Source: Isoetes taiwanensis (taxonomy: Eukaryota; Streptophyta; Lycopodiopsida; Isoetales; Isoetaceae). Taken from it: a stretch of 64,000 nt of DNA. A model generated the notes under the pieces. That model saw only the letters and a program-made list of their open reading frames with translations, made no database searches and was not told the DNA's origin. Positions 34,763-45,850 of the stretch are shown here, piece by piece. Location of the stretch: NCBI GenBank assembly GCA_021234155.1, contig JAJEKV010000052.1, forward strand, positions 6,050,925 to 6,114,924, given 5' to 3'. Made by a program: the position numbers and the translations under genes. Position 1 is the first letter of the stretch, and the number at the start of each line of letters is the position of its first letter.

Positions 34763-37400
34763 TTGTATAGTGGGTAACAATTAAGATTGATTGTGATGAA
34801 AGCGGAAGTATCATTAAGCCACTTCACCCCTCTCGGGCCATGGAGGGCAACCCCTCCGTCTTGTGACTGTTGATTTAGCACATCTTGGTGATCTGTTTCC
34901 CTTGGAATTTTGTAGGTAAATTGCTTTCCTTTTTTGTATCAAGGCATTGCTTAAACAAGAACAAGGTTGGAGCAAGATGGACTCTAGATGGTTATATATT
35001 TGTTCTGCTCAAATCCATTCTACATACCTTTGTCGATGCAGTTGTTTTAGTAGAATACAATCCTCGACTTAATGTGTGGGCATTCTAAAGAACAACAAAT
35101 GTGCTAGCTTTCAACACTCAAGAAGGACCACGAATTCATCCCAAAATGTTTACAGGCCCCTAGCTGATGCTGGGCACCGTTACTAGTTTATTACTTTAAT
35201 AATACCTAACTTGTTTTACCTTGGGACTAAGGTATTATAGAATTCACATCAGGTGATATGGGAGTTTTATTCTGGCCTTCACCGCCATGACAATGCTAAT
35301 TGGAAGAAATTGCCATAGTTGGGTTTAATGTATGTCAGTTTTAGTTTTCAAATTGTGCATTTTTCTTCTACCACAACACTATAAATTCGAATCAACATTG
35401 CATTTAAGGTGTAGATGTTTGCAAGAAAGGCATTGCAGCATCATTATGATGTAATTTAAGAATCTCTCCTAATGTATGCTTAGCTTCTTACACGACTATG
35501 GCATGCATCCAGTAACGTTTTGCAAGACGTAGAATTTGTTTGATATGGAATGTTGTTGATCAAGGTCCCACCCACATCCAATCAACCACATCGCTCAAGG
35601 TGATCCAATTCTGCAATTAAAATGTTCCACAGAATTTAATATGCCAATTGTTTGATTAACAGGGTTAAGCTAATGATACTCTTCCACAAGGCCTTGCTTG
35701 CAGCCACTGATCAGCTTTGAACTGGAGGGCATAAAACATGTCCAATATCTGGGCTATTGTTAAAACGTTGCATAATACAATGCCAAAATTGCACAATGAA
35801 GAAGATAAATGGTATGGAAGGACAGGAAAGGATAATTGCCACTGAATTTTTGTGCTAGTGCAGGTACGGGTGGTATACGGTGTGACATCATCATCAATAA
35901 TTCTGAAATACCATATCGTATTTGCAGAGATCATTTTGCTCACGAAATAGGGCAAGACTCTATGTGGTCTACGTTATAATAATACTTAAATGACAAACGC
36001 TATCTTATCGCAGAGATAGCAAATATAATCTCGTCCTTGCTGTTTTATGAGCGTGTTTCTAAAGGTCTGTTCATTCCAGCAGCCAATCTAGTCAATAGAA
36101 GGTTCCTCAAGGCTATTAGTAAGGGGCAGCATTGATAGCGCGGTTGACATGGAAGATGATGCAGTTATCCTCTGTGTTTATGTTATCTAGAAGATGAAGT
36201 TCTTCCAGTGCATGCATTGCGGACATGTATTAGACATGTTCTGATACTTATTCTTAATCATGAATATGCACATGATAGTCTCAGATGGTGTTTATGGTAT
36301 GTACAAGGAAAAGTTTGAAAAGCACACATATTTAGTACTTTGAAACACACATAAGTGTTTCTACATGAGCTGAATTGGGTAGCAGGTAGAAGATAAGTCA
36401 GAGATACATGAATACAACCTAAAGTATACAATTACTTTAAGTGTTACAGTGATAGTTTCAGTACAAAATCCATAAAACACTCCAGCATAGCTTACCAATA
36501 CCTGAAGAGTGTTTCCATGTGCACATAACATGGCCTAGCATATCTGATACATTTGACTCATTTCCGACATTGTTGCAGTTTCCGACTGCCGACCACTGCT
36601 TGCAGCTGAAACCCAATTCAAATGGATAGCCTTAGACTTGCTAGTGTAGAAGTCACTACAATAGAACAATAAAGCAGCATCTGAAATGCAAAATGGTCAG
36701 CTAGCACTCAAAATAATAATAAAGCAAAGCAAAACATGTCCTTTTTCCTTTAGATTTATCATTTGTTTGTAGCGAAAAATCAGCCTCAATAGCGTTATTT
36801 TCAGAGGTGATCACAAATACGCCATTGTATCTTAAATTTGAGTTAGGTAGATGAACAGTCTGCATTCTTGCTGCATCTATGCTCTTCCATTGAATAAGCC
36901 AGAGGGGTATCCTTTGGGCAACAATATAATGTAAATGCTCCATTCAAAAAAGATGCATCTTAAGAAAACTGTGCAGAGATATTTCTTTATTACATGGCCT
37001 TCAAACCCTTTGTCTCTTTCAAGCTAGGTCCTCTCTATAAAGATAAAGAAAAAAAAAAGAGCTGACAGCTTTGTGAATTCCTAGGATTCATTCAACAGAT
37101 TCAAACATGGGTTTTGTATGCCTTGTGGATTTTGCAGAATGGTAGAACTTGTCTAAACCCTTAGAACAACGTCTCACATGACTGTTACTGCTCAATGATT
37201 TTACCTAAATGCTTTAGGATAACCAGATAGACAATCACATGTAGATAGACAATCACATGTTAATAGAGTGGACGTTTATAAAAATTACACTGGTGTAAAG
37301 CTACTGTTATAAAGAGCATACAAGAGCAATTGGAGCACGGCAAGCTGCCAAGTTGCAATGGGAAAGCAATGAGAATGGACGAATCAATGTATACTAACAG
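34763..37400. other. unassigned; possible downstream part of the DOMON/b561 gene
   Basis: Open frames at 34,885-35,088 (+), 35,665-35,955 (-) and 36,701-36,943 (-) have no clear domain. Part of the 35,665-35,955 frame (NFGIVLCNVLTIAQILDMFY) loosely resembles the HxNIGI..F.LATLQ segment of cytochrome b561 and lies 3' of the DOMON gene on the same strand. This is too weak for a call. A short duplication (agatagacaatcacatgt) is at 37,225-37,262. Confidence 0.2.
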
Positions 37401-37407
37401 ACCAAAC

Positions 37408-38080
37408 CTGCAAATTTGTATCCCAAGAGATTATAGCTAAAATACCATGAGTATTTTTTTAGGTGCTGCCTTGGCGCTCAAGAACTTGCAATAGTAGTAA
37501 GGTCGCCAGAACTAAAATCAATTAAACCATAGGAATTGCAATCAGATAGAGAGTGCTGCTGTGGTACATCGCCTATTACTTGGCTGCCTCTGTTCCAAAC
37601 TATATATTTCTTTACTTGGTGGACTGCTAAAGTTTAACTTAGCATAAAATTTCATGTTTTTCCACTGATTTGTACAGCCTGTCAGACTGTGAAAACTGTC
37701 TGCCTCGACGGGTGGCGGTGCGCCTCCGTTTTGGGGCGATTTTGAGCTGGTATTCCAAGAGATAATTTCCAGTTGAATTGCTGAAGGCAATTAACACACT
37801 GCTTCCAGCCATTAATCCGAAGGCGGTCGGATTAATCCCCATGCCATCCATCCCCTGATGCCCCAGCGTTGTTTAAAAATCCAACTTCCAGTATAGTTCC
37901 ATTTGTTGAATACGCCAATTCTGCCCCTTTGTTCTGCCAAAATGGAGCAACTGGCGAAAGTCTTGCTTTGCTTCCAAATGTGAGATCTGTTTGCAGCTGC
38001 CCCTCTGCCCCGATTGAGAAGCCTACTGTAACCACAATTACAGCACTAGATTTCGGGAAATATACCCATTGTTCTTTCAA
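37408..38080 (-). pseudogene. cytochrome b561/DOMON protein, 5' part (frameshifted)
   Basis: Proteins of this family carry a secreted, haem-binding DOMON domain followed by b561 helices and move electrons across membranes with ascorbate. Minus strand: a hydrophobic N-terminus SSAVIVVTVGFSIGAEGQ (signal-like; ATG near 38,069 in a shifted frame), then FWQNKGAELAYSTNGTILEV, GWMAWG, INPTAFGLMAGSSVLIAF, MKFYAKLNFSS, VWNRGSQVIGDVPQQHSL, LIDFSSGDL and NTHGILAIISW. The Met of GLMAGS and the His of PQQH are plausible haem ligands. Several single-base shifts separate these blocks. The last block enters b561, then a CAG/GT donor-like site occurs at 37,408. The remaining helices were not found with confidence. 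It is either a pseudogene or a gene damaged by consensus errors. Confidence 0.7.
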
Positions 38081-38109
38081 ATTTGAAACAGAAAAAGATC
38101 AATAATCTA

Positions 38110-40200
38110 AGGATTTGAACCTCCAATCTTTTGCACACAAAGTCGTATTTGTGCAGGGGGCGCCCAGAGGACTAATCCGTTGATGGAACCTGCGGGATCC
38201 GGCTATTCCTGCCCCTTCCGGCATAGTGTGTCCAGCAATGTTTGACAAAGTCGGGGAGACTAATAAACCAACATGCGTTGCAATTTGGAATATTGTAGAA
38301 TTTTTCCGCCAAACCCTTTTTGTAGTTTTCGGATTAGGTTTCCAATGACGTAAAACAAGGTAGCAAGGATTCAGCCGTGTTCAAGCAATCATCATGTGCC
38401 AAGTGGAGCATTTTTTAAAGAATGTTGCTTTTTTAACCCACGGACGAGAAGACTTTTACTCGGTGACTTTGATTCAAACCCGCATTCCAGCTTTTAACCC
38501 AAAGATTCTACCATTTTAACTGCATCCAATGATTTTTACCTTGTCAATCCTTGCCACCCTATTTCATCGCTAGTAATCGGCTCAGGTTTGACCCTCAAGG
38601 CGCATCACATGCCTCCGGCCGCCGGGCTGGCCACACCCCTTCCACTTTAATTCGAGGCGCGTAGACATCTCAGATACGTAATGGGTCGGCCGCTTGTTTT
38701 TTTGACATAAAACGGGAGGGGGTGGGGCTTTTTTCCTCCGGATTCCAGCTTTGCTTTACACTCTAGAACTTTTATTGGTGGCGTAGCTAAGCGACGCCTA
38801 CCGTAAAATTGAAGGTGTATAGATAAGACACATTACGTATAATTTTATATAATTTACGCTATACACAAGAAATCGAAATATTATCCCATTGATCAAAACC
38901 ACCCATTAAGTTTTCAAGATTTTCATGGCAAACAATGTGCCTTCCGACAACTCCTCGAGGATCCATTCTCGCTTCACGTTTCCTTTAGGTATCTTGATAA
39001 TTCCCCGCTTGCACAGAGATCACCTAATGTACTTCTAAACATACAAATCAACTAAAATTATAAGCCCGGAATCAAAATAAACAAGAACGCGAAAAACGCA
39101 CTAAACAAGAAAATCAAGATACCTTTATATATGACAAGGCTAACACCGCATAAAGCCAAGCAAACAAAATGATGAAAGGTAACTCCGCCTCTTTGCTTCC
39201 AGAACTCGCAAGAAAAACAAACAAGAAAGCTGCTTAGGAAATAACCAAGAAAAATCCCAATCCAATGAAAAAAAGTAAAAATATTAATTTGGCAGCTTGA
39301 AAACTCTAAATCTCACAACTCGGGCCGACAACAAATTTATATCAAAAGCTAAACAAGCCGCAGCATCTTCTCATTTAACTCGCTGTAACTCCCAAAACTC
39401 TTCTTCTACAAACTTGAAGGAAGCTCCTGTAAATCCAAACAAAACACATATCAAAATGAAGCCAGCCACCCAGTAACTAGACTATGAGGCGGTAGCGCTT
39501 ATAGCAAAGACCTTTAAAAAAATATCCCTAAAGTATGTCGGGACTTATGTCACAAAACATGAAGAAAAAAAAAGAAACACACGCATACAATAAATTTTTT
39601 CAATGTGAGGCTATTACATCGCCGGGCGCCACTCTAAAGCTCCCTACCCCCGCTGCTTACGAAGGGAACTCGCCACGCGGCTCTGAAGCTCGCGGGCGGA
39701 ACTTTCAGCGCACACCACTGCTGCTCTCGCCAGAAAGTTTTCGCCGTGGGAAACTCTCCCCGTGGCACAAAAACTCTCATAATAGCCGGATGGGTAAAAT
39801 GGTTTTCGCGAGCCGTAGATCATATGTGACGGTTAATGGAGATCCCAGATATTTGGAGCCAAAGGATGGGCTCTACTCATGGGCTTCTAGATTTCTTTAG
39901 GCAAACAACGCTCATTGGGAGTAGGGCCCTTTTGATATTCTTCTTCCTTTGTTCATTGAAGGACTATCGTAAGCACCGCCATCGTCTCCTGAATAGCTAC
40001 GCCTCTCCTCAATTTGACCGCCCAGCAAACGAGCTTAGCTTGTATTTTCATGAATTAGGTCTTTTGAGTGTGGGTTTCCGCAGAGTTGCATTTGAATAAG
40101 GGGATTTGTAGAAATTGTTTTTAATACAAAGAATGGGCAATATAGGTTAGATCATTACAGGTCAAGGATATAAGATTTTTCATGGCCCCAAATTTTCCAG
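38110..40200. other. unassigned, upstream flank of the DOMON gene
   Basis: No gene is supported. A GC-richer patch at 38,570-38,690 and another at 39,620-39,800 stand out, the second within an open frame (39,535-39,900, +) without motifs. Promoter elements for the minus-strand DOMON gene would lie here, but I see no convincing TATA box. Confidence 0.3.
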
Positions 40201-40226
40201 ACAGTTCAGATGATTTAGAGTTGGGG

Positions 40227-40300
40227 GTCCTTCTAATGCATTGATTCATAAGAGATCTTCTCCGGCCGGATCAAGGGTTCAAATCCCACCCACTCCCCTC
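40227..40300 (+). repeat. weak pol III promoter-like pair (possible SINE head)
   Basis: taatgcattga (40,234-40,244) matches 9 of 11 A-box positions and ggttcaaatcc (40,276-40,286) matches the B-box, 31 nt apart. No tRNA clover-leaf can be drawn. It could be a decayed SINE or chance. Confidence 0.25.
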
Positions 40301-41220
40301 GCTCTTCCATCCGGCCCACCATCCATTTCTCCATTTCAGCTTCCCTGCTAATGGTCGCTACCAGATTTTTCTCTTATGTGCAATGGTTCAATCAACGGGT
40401 TGTTACTTTTTTTATCTTTGTCAAAAAGTGATTAGGAGTTGAGCCGAGTGATTAGAGTTGAGTTCCTGCCTAAATGTTTTCATTTCAATTACTAGGGAAA
40501 GTTCCTCAATGCAAGATATCCAATTGGCCAAAATAACCATAGAATTTTTTTGCAAGAAGTTTGCCCAACAGTGATGTCGAAGTGCATACCAAGTCGGGAA
40601 AAAAAGGATTGCTAACCAAACCAACAGTTCAATGGCTTATAAGAAAATTTAACAATAACTAGTTTAATCGCATTAAGATATGTCTTATATCTACAAGAAA
40701 TTTATCGGCGCTGTGGCTACCGTGGAACATTTCTATTTGGTTCTACAACGGAGACTGACCTGGTATTAACTCAACTTTTGATACTACAAAACTGTATAGT
40801 AATAGAGTTTTACTTATTCAGAACAGGAAAGACACACTCGGTGTTAAAAGGTACTTGGTGTTAGCGAAGGATCTTGCATATATTATAAGAAGAAATATGC
40901 TTTTCTAGAAAAATTTACGTTGTTTATGCTCCTTTACATTTCTACAATCTTTCTTTAGTCCTCTACTCCACATCTTGCATATTGCAGCTTGTATTTGTTG
41001 ATGCAGAATGCATGAAAATGAAGTGTTGATAACTTGCATTTATTAGCAAAGAAAGAATAGGGGCATTAATGCTTCCAAGAATGTTGATAACTTGCATTTA
41101 TTAGCAAAAAAAAATAGGAGCATTTTTCAAGAATGTGGATACCATGTATAGTAGACTTTGATGGTTTCTGAACATGTCCAGCAGATCGCGGGATCATGAC
41201 ATCCTCAAGCCTTACAAATA
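40301..41220. other. unassigned
   Basis: No gene. A near-duplicate of about 55 bp (gttgataacttgcatttatt with following tagcaaa) occurs at 41,025 and 41,082. Confidence 0.4.
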
Positions 41221-41221
41221 G

Positions 41222-41345
41222 AGCTTTTGGGTTGCCCCTAGGGGCAAACCCTTGTTTATAGGGCTTTTGGCATATCCTAGGTATGCTAGAATATCCCTAG
41301 GATATGCTCGTGGACTCCGCCTAAACTTATATGATTGGTCAGAAC
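41222..41345. repeat. palindrome-bearing repeat upstream of the thioesterase
   Basis: Contains the perfect palindrome gcccctaggggc and two ccctaggatatgct-like motifs. A related sequence in the same orientation lies at about 44,182-44,300, on the far side of the thioesterase gene. Confidence 0.6.
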
Positions 41346-43682
41346 TCTGGCCACTACAGGGCGTACCACTCAAAACCACTTAACCGAGAGGTTTTTTCTT
41401 TGCACTCTCGATGCTCGATCATCTCCAGCTTCATCTCCTTAAGAAATCTCTCTAGATCCTCCTCGCAATGGAAAACTCACGCCATTCACACTCACATCCA
41501 TGTATGCTCAGGAGCTGCACCTTAAGTCCACAGAGAGCCTAGGGCATACGCCTTTTAGCCTGCCTAGTATGTATCATTCTCCTCATACCAAAGATTATGG
41601 AGTATTAGATATAGCATCCTTGAACGATTTGGAGCGTGTCTTTGGATGGCCCTCCTTCTCAAATTTGCTTACCGTGGCCTCTAGTGAAAGCCGCTAAGTG
41701 TTATGTATAACTCTTTCCAATCGGGATTTTGCACTTAGAGAACAATATCGTAGTGCCTGAATGGTATTAGGATTGGCAAAACTCGGAGGATCTCGGCGCT
41801 TTGGCTGGTACTATTTCCATGAAGGTAAGTGTCTTATTGGTTTGCATTTTGGTTAGCAAATGCCTATGCTTAACATTTGATCATTGATTGTATCACCATA
41901 TTTGATCAATTTGTCTACATTTATTGTTTTGTGAATTTGCATTTGATAGGGATCACCCTCACGTTTGGAGAAAGCCATCCCATCTATCTTGGAAAGATGG
42001 TTTTTATTTTCCCTTGTGTTAAAGTCCATATGTCGTCCGCCTAATGGAATTTCAAACCGATTTAAGTCTTCAATTCCCGAGATTGAAGCTTGATGAAGCA
42101 TAATAGTTAATAAATGTGTTAATGCTATGTGTTACATTTTGGAGCTTCCAAAGTGGTATTTGACAAGGTTAAACTCATTCAATCCAACTTAGAATTCTCG
42201 TTTTGTTGTTTGCAAAGCATTGCTCTGATGATGATAGTATTTATTGCCCTTGCTTCTGTCACAGGATAAGATTAGTTTGAAAAACTACTACATCTTGACA
42301 TCGATTTGAAGCTGGATGGGAGCAGCTTGCATTACGGGTTGGCCATTCTTCCATGCAACAAGGATGGTACTGGGTCTACCTAGTTGATGGTAAGGAACTT
42401 ATTTCATTTTATGACGCGGTTTGTTGATTTGAGAGCATTTGCCAAAAGATGTGCTTTTACGTAAGATTCTCAAAGTTGCAATGGTGGGCCAATTTCACTT
42501 TTGTTGCAAGAGATCCAAGAGATTCAAAACTAGAAAGGCTGTCCCTATAAATCGCCTTCAGCCTGGAAACAACATGAGGAAAAGAGTTATTCTGCTGTTG
42601 AACAACAAAGTAAAAGACTAAGATGGAAAGAGTCCAACAACAAGAAGTTGCTAACGGGCCAAATCAAGACGTAATGTGGTTTGCTAGCCCGTGAAGGTCA
42701 TATCGGAATTGCCGCTTTGACCTACGTAAGTAGTATTCTCGATAAAGGAGACACAAATTTTGAAAAATACCGGCTATTTGCCAACCTCGCTAGCCAAGAA
42801 CTTGCCGGGTCGTGATTTTTTGGAGGTTTTCTTATAAAGCGCGCCTTTGAATTTGCATTTTCAACGTGCTATGTATTTGGTGGCCAAAAACCAATATTTT
42901 TGGAAGTAGATCATATTGACTTTCTCCGTGTGGTAAGAAAATGGAATCACTTAGTTTATCAACTTGTTTTTAATTTCAAATATAACTATATAGAATGATG
43001 CAGTAAGAAAATGGAATCACTAAGTTTATCAACTTGTGTTTTAATTTGAAATATAACTATTATATAGAATGATGCAGGTAGACGTTGGTGATATGCTGTG
43101 TTTCAAATCTCGTGTTCTGTACACCGAGGAAGAAAATTCTGGGCAGCCAAAAATCCACATAGAAGTCGTGGCAGTTGTTACTCAGCCAGAGTTCTGTTCC
43201 AGTCAGGTATCTTTCGGTTCATGCATTTTATTTTTGACATTATCTCTATCATGTATAAGATTGACATTTTCGTTCCTTTTTTATAGGTGTCCAACACGTT
43301 TTATTTCACATTTACAATAGATTCAACTTCTGGAAACCATCGGGTTCGCCGAGTACTACCAGGCACTGAAGAAGAAGCTCGGAGGTGTATTGCAAGATAT
43401 GATACCGGACAATGTGACATAAGACATAATTCCTACCGATGCATCAGCTTGTTTCAAAACGCATCGCTCAATATTGTGATCAATCTCAGCGCATCACCTA
43501 CAAATATGGCTAGTAATCTAATGCAAGTGGTCAAAAGACTAGGAAAACACCAAACTAGAATCAAGCCATCCTATGCTCCTGTGAATGGAAATGGTAAAAG
43601 CTTCATTAAAATGAGCTGGTCAGAAATGAACTGGGATTTTATGCTACCAAACCTATGGGCACAATTAATAACTTCCCGCTAA
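41346..43682 (+). CDS. ACOT9-like: ACOT9-like acyl-CoA thioesterase, five exons
   Basis: Hydrolyses acyl-CoA to free acid and CoA; the family has two HotDog domains and animal members are mitochondrial. Proposed exons: 1, to 41,824 (LRNLSRSSSQW transit-like stretch, then MYHSPHTKDYG, LREQYRSA, IRIGK); 2, 42,218-42,389 (HCSDDDS, DKISLK, VGHSSMQ); 3, about 42,434-42,932 (FTFV-type core, KAVPINRLQP, FGGFLIKRAFEFAFSTCY, FLEVDHIDFLR); 4, 43,078-43,206 (VDVGDMLCFKSRVLYTE, 43 codons); 5, 43,287-43,682 (SNTFYFTFTI, PGTEEEARR). Introns have GT..AG ends; GTAAGT follows exon 1 and ctttttttatag precedes exon 5. Exons 4 and 5 are open and in phase. Exons 1-3 need several single-base frame changes, so either the consensus has indels or this is a young pseudogene. 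Exon 5 runs about 85 residues past the usual end of the family. The exact start codon is uncertain because the first 200 bp mix frames. Confidence 0.85.
42933..43077 (+). repeat. tandemly duplicated intron 3
   Basis: Two near-identical copies of 70 and 75 bp begin with gtaagaaaatggaatcact at 42,933 and at 43,003. The first ends gatgca followed by the G of the next GTAAG; the second ends gatgcag before exon 4. Each copy carries its own donor and a usable acceptor. Confidence 0.9.
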
Positions 43683-44181
43683 GTAAATCAATACTTCCTT
43701 TGAAATACTTTTGACCTCGTAAGCTTTCGTGGTTCATCACAAGATTTCAAAAATTTTCTATCGTTAGTAAATCTTGTCATTGTAATCACCTCTTACATTC
43801 CAAATCCTCCCTACGATTGGTTTTTGTAAAACGAGCATTGCACCCACAAAGGGACCATGTGTACAAGCAGCGCTTTTTTCTTTTTTTGCATAGAGTTTGT
43901 ATGGCACATGGGCCACTACTTGAGGCCGTAATCCTATGCTACACAAACTCCTCAACAAAATACAATCTCATCCCCCTCGGATGGCTCATGGCTATAATTT
44001 GAATGGTCTTTGGATCAATTCTCGCGATATTCTTTCGGTGATTTGAGGCTTCCCATCCAATCGATCTTGAGCTAGATGGTAGCATTTCTCCAAAATTTCT
44101 CACGCTTCAATTAATACCTCGCACTTCTGGCCAAGGAGCAGTTGATTGTATGTTGTGTGATGAGCTATTCGCATTTTTGGA
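43683..44181. other. 3' flank of the thioesterase gene, unassigned
   Basis: No gene. Candidate poly(A) signals cannot be told from AT-rich background. Confidence 0.35.
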
Positions 44182-44300
44182 TTTTTGGGTTGTCCCTAGG
44201 GGGCAAACCTCGCTATGTTTGGGTATATAGCCGGAATATACCTAGGATATGCTAGTGACCTGCCCAAACCCATTGTCTCCTCAGAACCGGGCGGCCACTT
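44182..44300. repeat. second copy of the palindrome-bearing repeat
   Basis: gttgtccctagggggcaaacc and tatacctaggatatgctagt correspond to 41,230-41,315 in the same orientation. The palindrome is imperfect here. Confidence 0.6.
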
Positions 44301-44676
44301 GCCTTCGATTGCGGATGCTCCAACCGGGTTAATCGATGGGCGCACTAAAGCTCAATTTGATGAATATTTGTCGGATTGCCCGGACGGAATTGAGAAGCCT
44401 CATTCGACACACCATGGCTTAGAATCCGAAGCTACTTTGTGTATCGATCCCGCTTCCTCGACATGCATTCCGCATGTTTTACTTGGCGAACCCTTCCCTT
44501 TGTTCCTTCCGCCTTTATTTGATGTGCCGGACCCCATCTGGCAAATAGCCCCCGTATTTTATCCGGGGATGGTAAAACCACGCTTAGAACAAGGCAAAAG
44601 GGGCTTAGCAAGATCGTGCATCTTGCGCCATCTTCATGCGTCGGAAAGCCCGGCCGGTAAAGGAATTTTTAGCTAA
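44215..44676 (+). CDS. unrecognised 153-residue open frame
   Basis: An unbroken frame that is proline-rich in its middle (LLGEPFPLFLPPLFDVPDP) with acidic and serine-rich parts. It starts inside the palindrome-bearing repeat. No domain, signal peptide or membrane segment is recognised, there is no splice context, and the GC content is higher than in the neighbourhood. It may be a transposon-derived frame or chance. Confidence 0.2.
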   Translation: MFGYIAGIYLGYASDLPKPIVSSEPGGHLPSIADAPTGLIDGRTKAQFDEYLSDCPDGIEKPHSTHHGLESEATLCIDPASSTCIPHVLLGEPFPLFLPPLFDVPDPIWQIAPVFYPGMVKPRLEQGKRGLARSCILRHLHASESPAGKGIFS

Positions 44677-44769
44677 ATCTTTGCTTAGTTGTGGTGATCG
44701 GGTACCATTGCCTCAATCTGTAGTTTTCCTGCAAGCTGGGCCCCGCCGTAAACGCTCTTTAAGAATCTA

Positions 44770-45850
44770 CACATCTTTACAACTTACACATCTTTACGCT
44801 ATGGTAAAATGTGTTTAGATGGTCACTAGTTGTCATCATTCCCCATGTAATAATTATTCATTGAATCCCATATGTTATGATGGCTGGACCTTTTTTATAA
44901 CACAAACCATATAATAAGCATCATAAAACTAGTAGTAGTGCAGGCTTAGTGAGCGCCGATGAAGTTATGAGCAATGAAAGTTTAGAGGAAGGTTAATTAA
45001 GATGGGACAATAGGTGAAAAGCACACAAGAGTACTCACCGGCAAGGTCATGGAGTTTGGAAGGCTCAATTTTATTTTCTATCTTAGATAATGATAATGAT
45101 AATTATATAATGATAATGATATTAATCGAAGCCATTATAGGCCCCGTGCCCTCTATAGCAAAATAGTACATACCCAAAGTAGGACACTTATCTCAAAGCA
45201 CCATCTCAGATTGCAACCGACATTAAATTAAAACAACTCAATGATATCATCTCTTTCCTCACCAAACATTCCTAATATGTTTCCTAACATCCGCTGCTAT
45301 AATCTCCATAGATCGCCAATGTAACTCCATACATGAAGTGGCTTTGTCTCAAATTTCAAGGTAAACTCCTGAGCCTTAAACTAGCATAAATCTGGAGCAA
45401 TAATAGCTGAAATAAGGGTGATTCTCCTCAATAATCCTGTCAAATATGGGATCGTGGTGGAGCTCAATCATTAAGGGGAAACATGAATATGAGGGCCACA
45501 ATGTTTCACGAGTAAATTTGAGATTGAAAAAAGATGAAAAACAAGAGTAAAGGGTTGAAGGTTTGCGTTTCTCATCTATTCCATTCATCATTTTTGAAGC
45601 TATAAGCTCTACACAAATTGCAATGCACTAAAATGCATTGCATGTACGATATCTCGTATGTAAATTACATGTGATGACATCTCTAAAAAACACACCGTGA
45701 TGACATCTCAAAAGAAACCCTCGTGAATGAATGTGCTTCCCATGGTATCTATGATTGTCTTGTTATGTCACAAATATTGAGAAGCTTTCTGATAAGGAAA
45801 GTTATATTGTGTGATTGCTGAAATGGAATGAAAGGTAGACCATTTTATAA
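44770..45850. repeat. block Z, copy B (three segments fused)
   Basis: Three segments of the 8.6-14.4 kb region are joined here in the same orientation: 44,770-45,138 matches 8,640-9,003; 45,145-45,335 matches 10,940-11,125 (the 3' end of LINE 2, minus strand); 45,336-45,850 matches 13,815-14,345. LINE 1, most of LINE 2, the MITE-like element and the orphan exon are absent. The copy thus documents insertions in copy A or deletions here. Confidence 0.85.

Noticed and set aside
35665-35955. Cytochrome b561 transmembrane exon
   Set aside because: Only a loose resemblance in one segment (NFGIVLCNVLTIAQIL); the expected conserved His spacing could not be confirmed.
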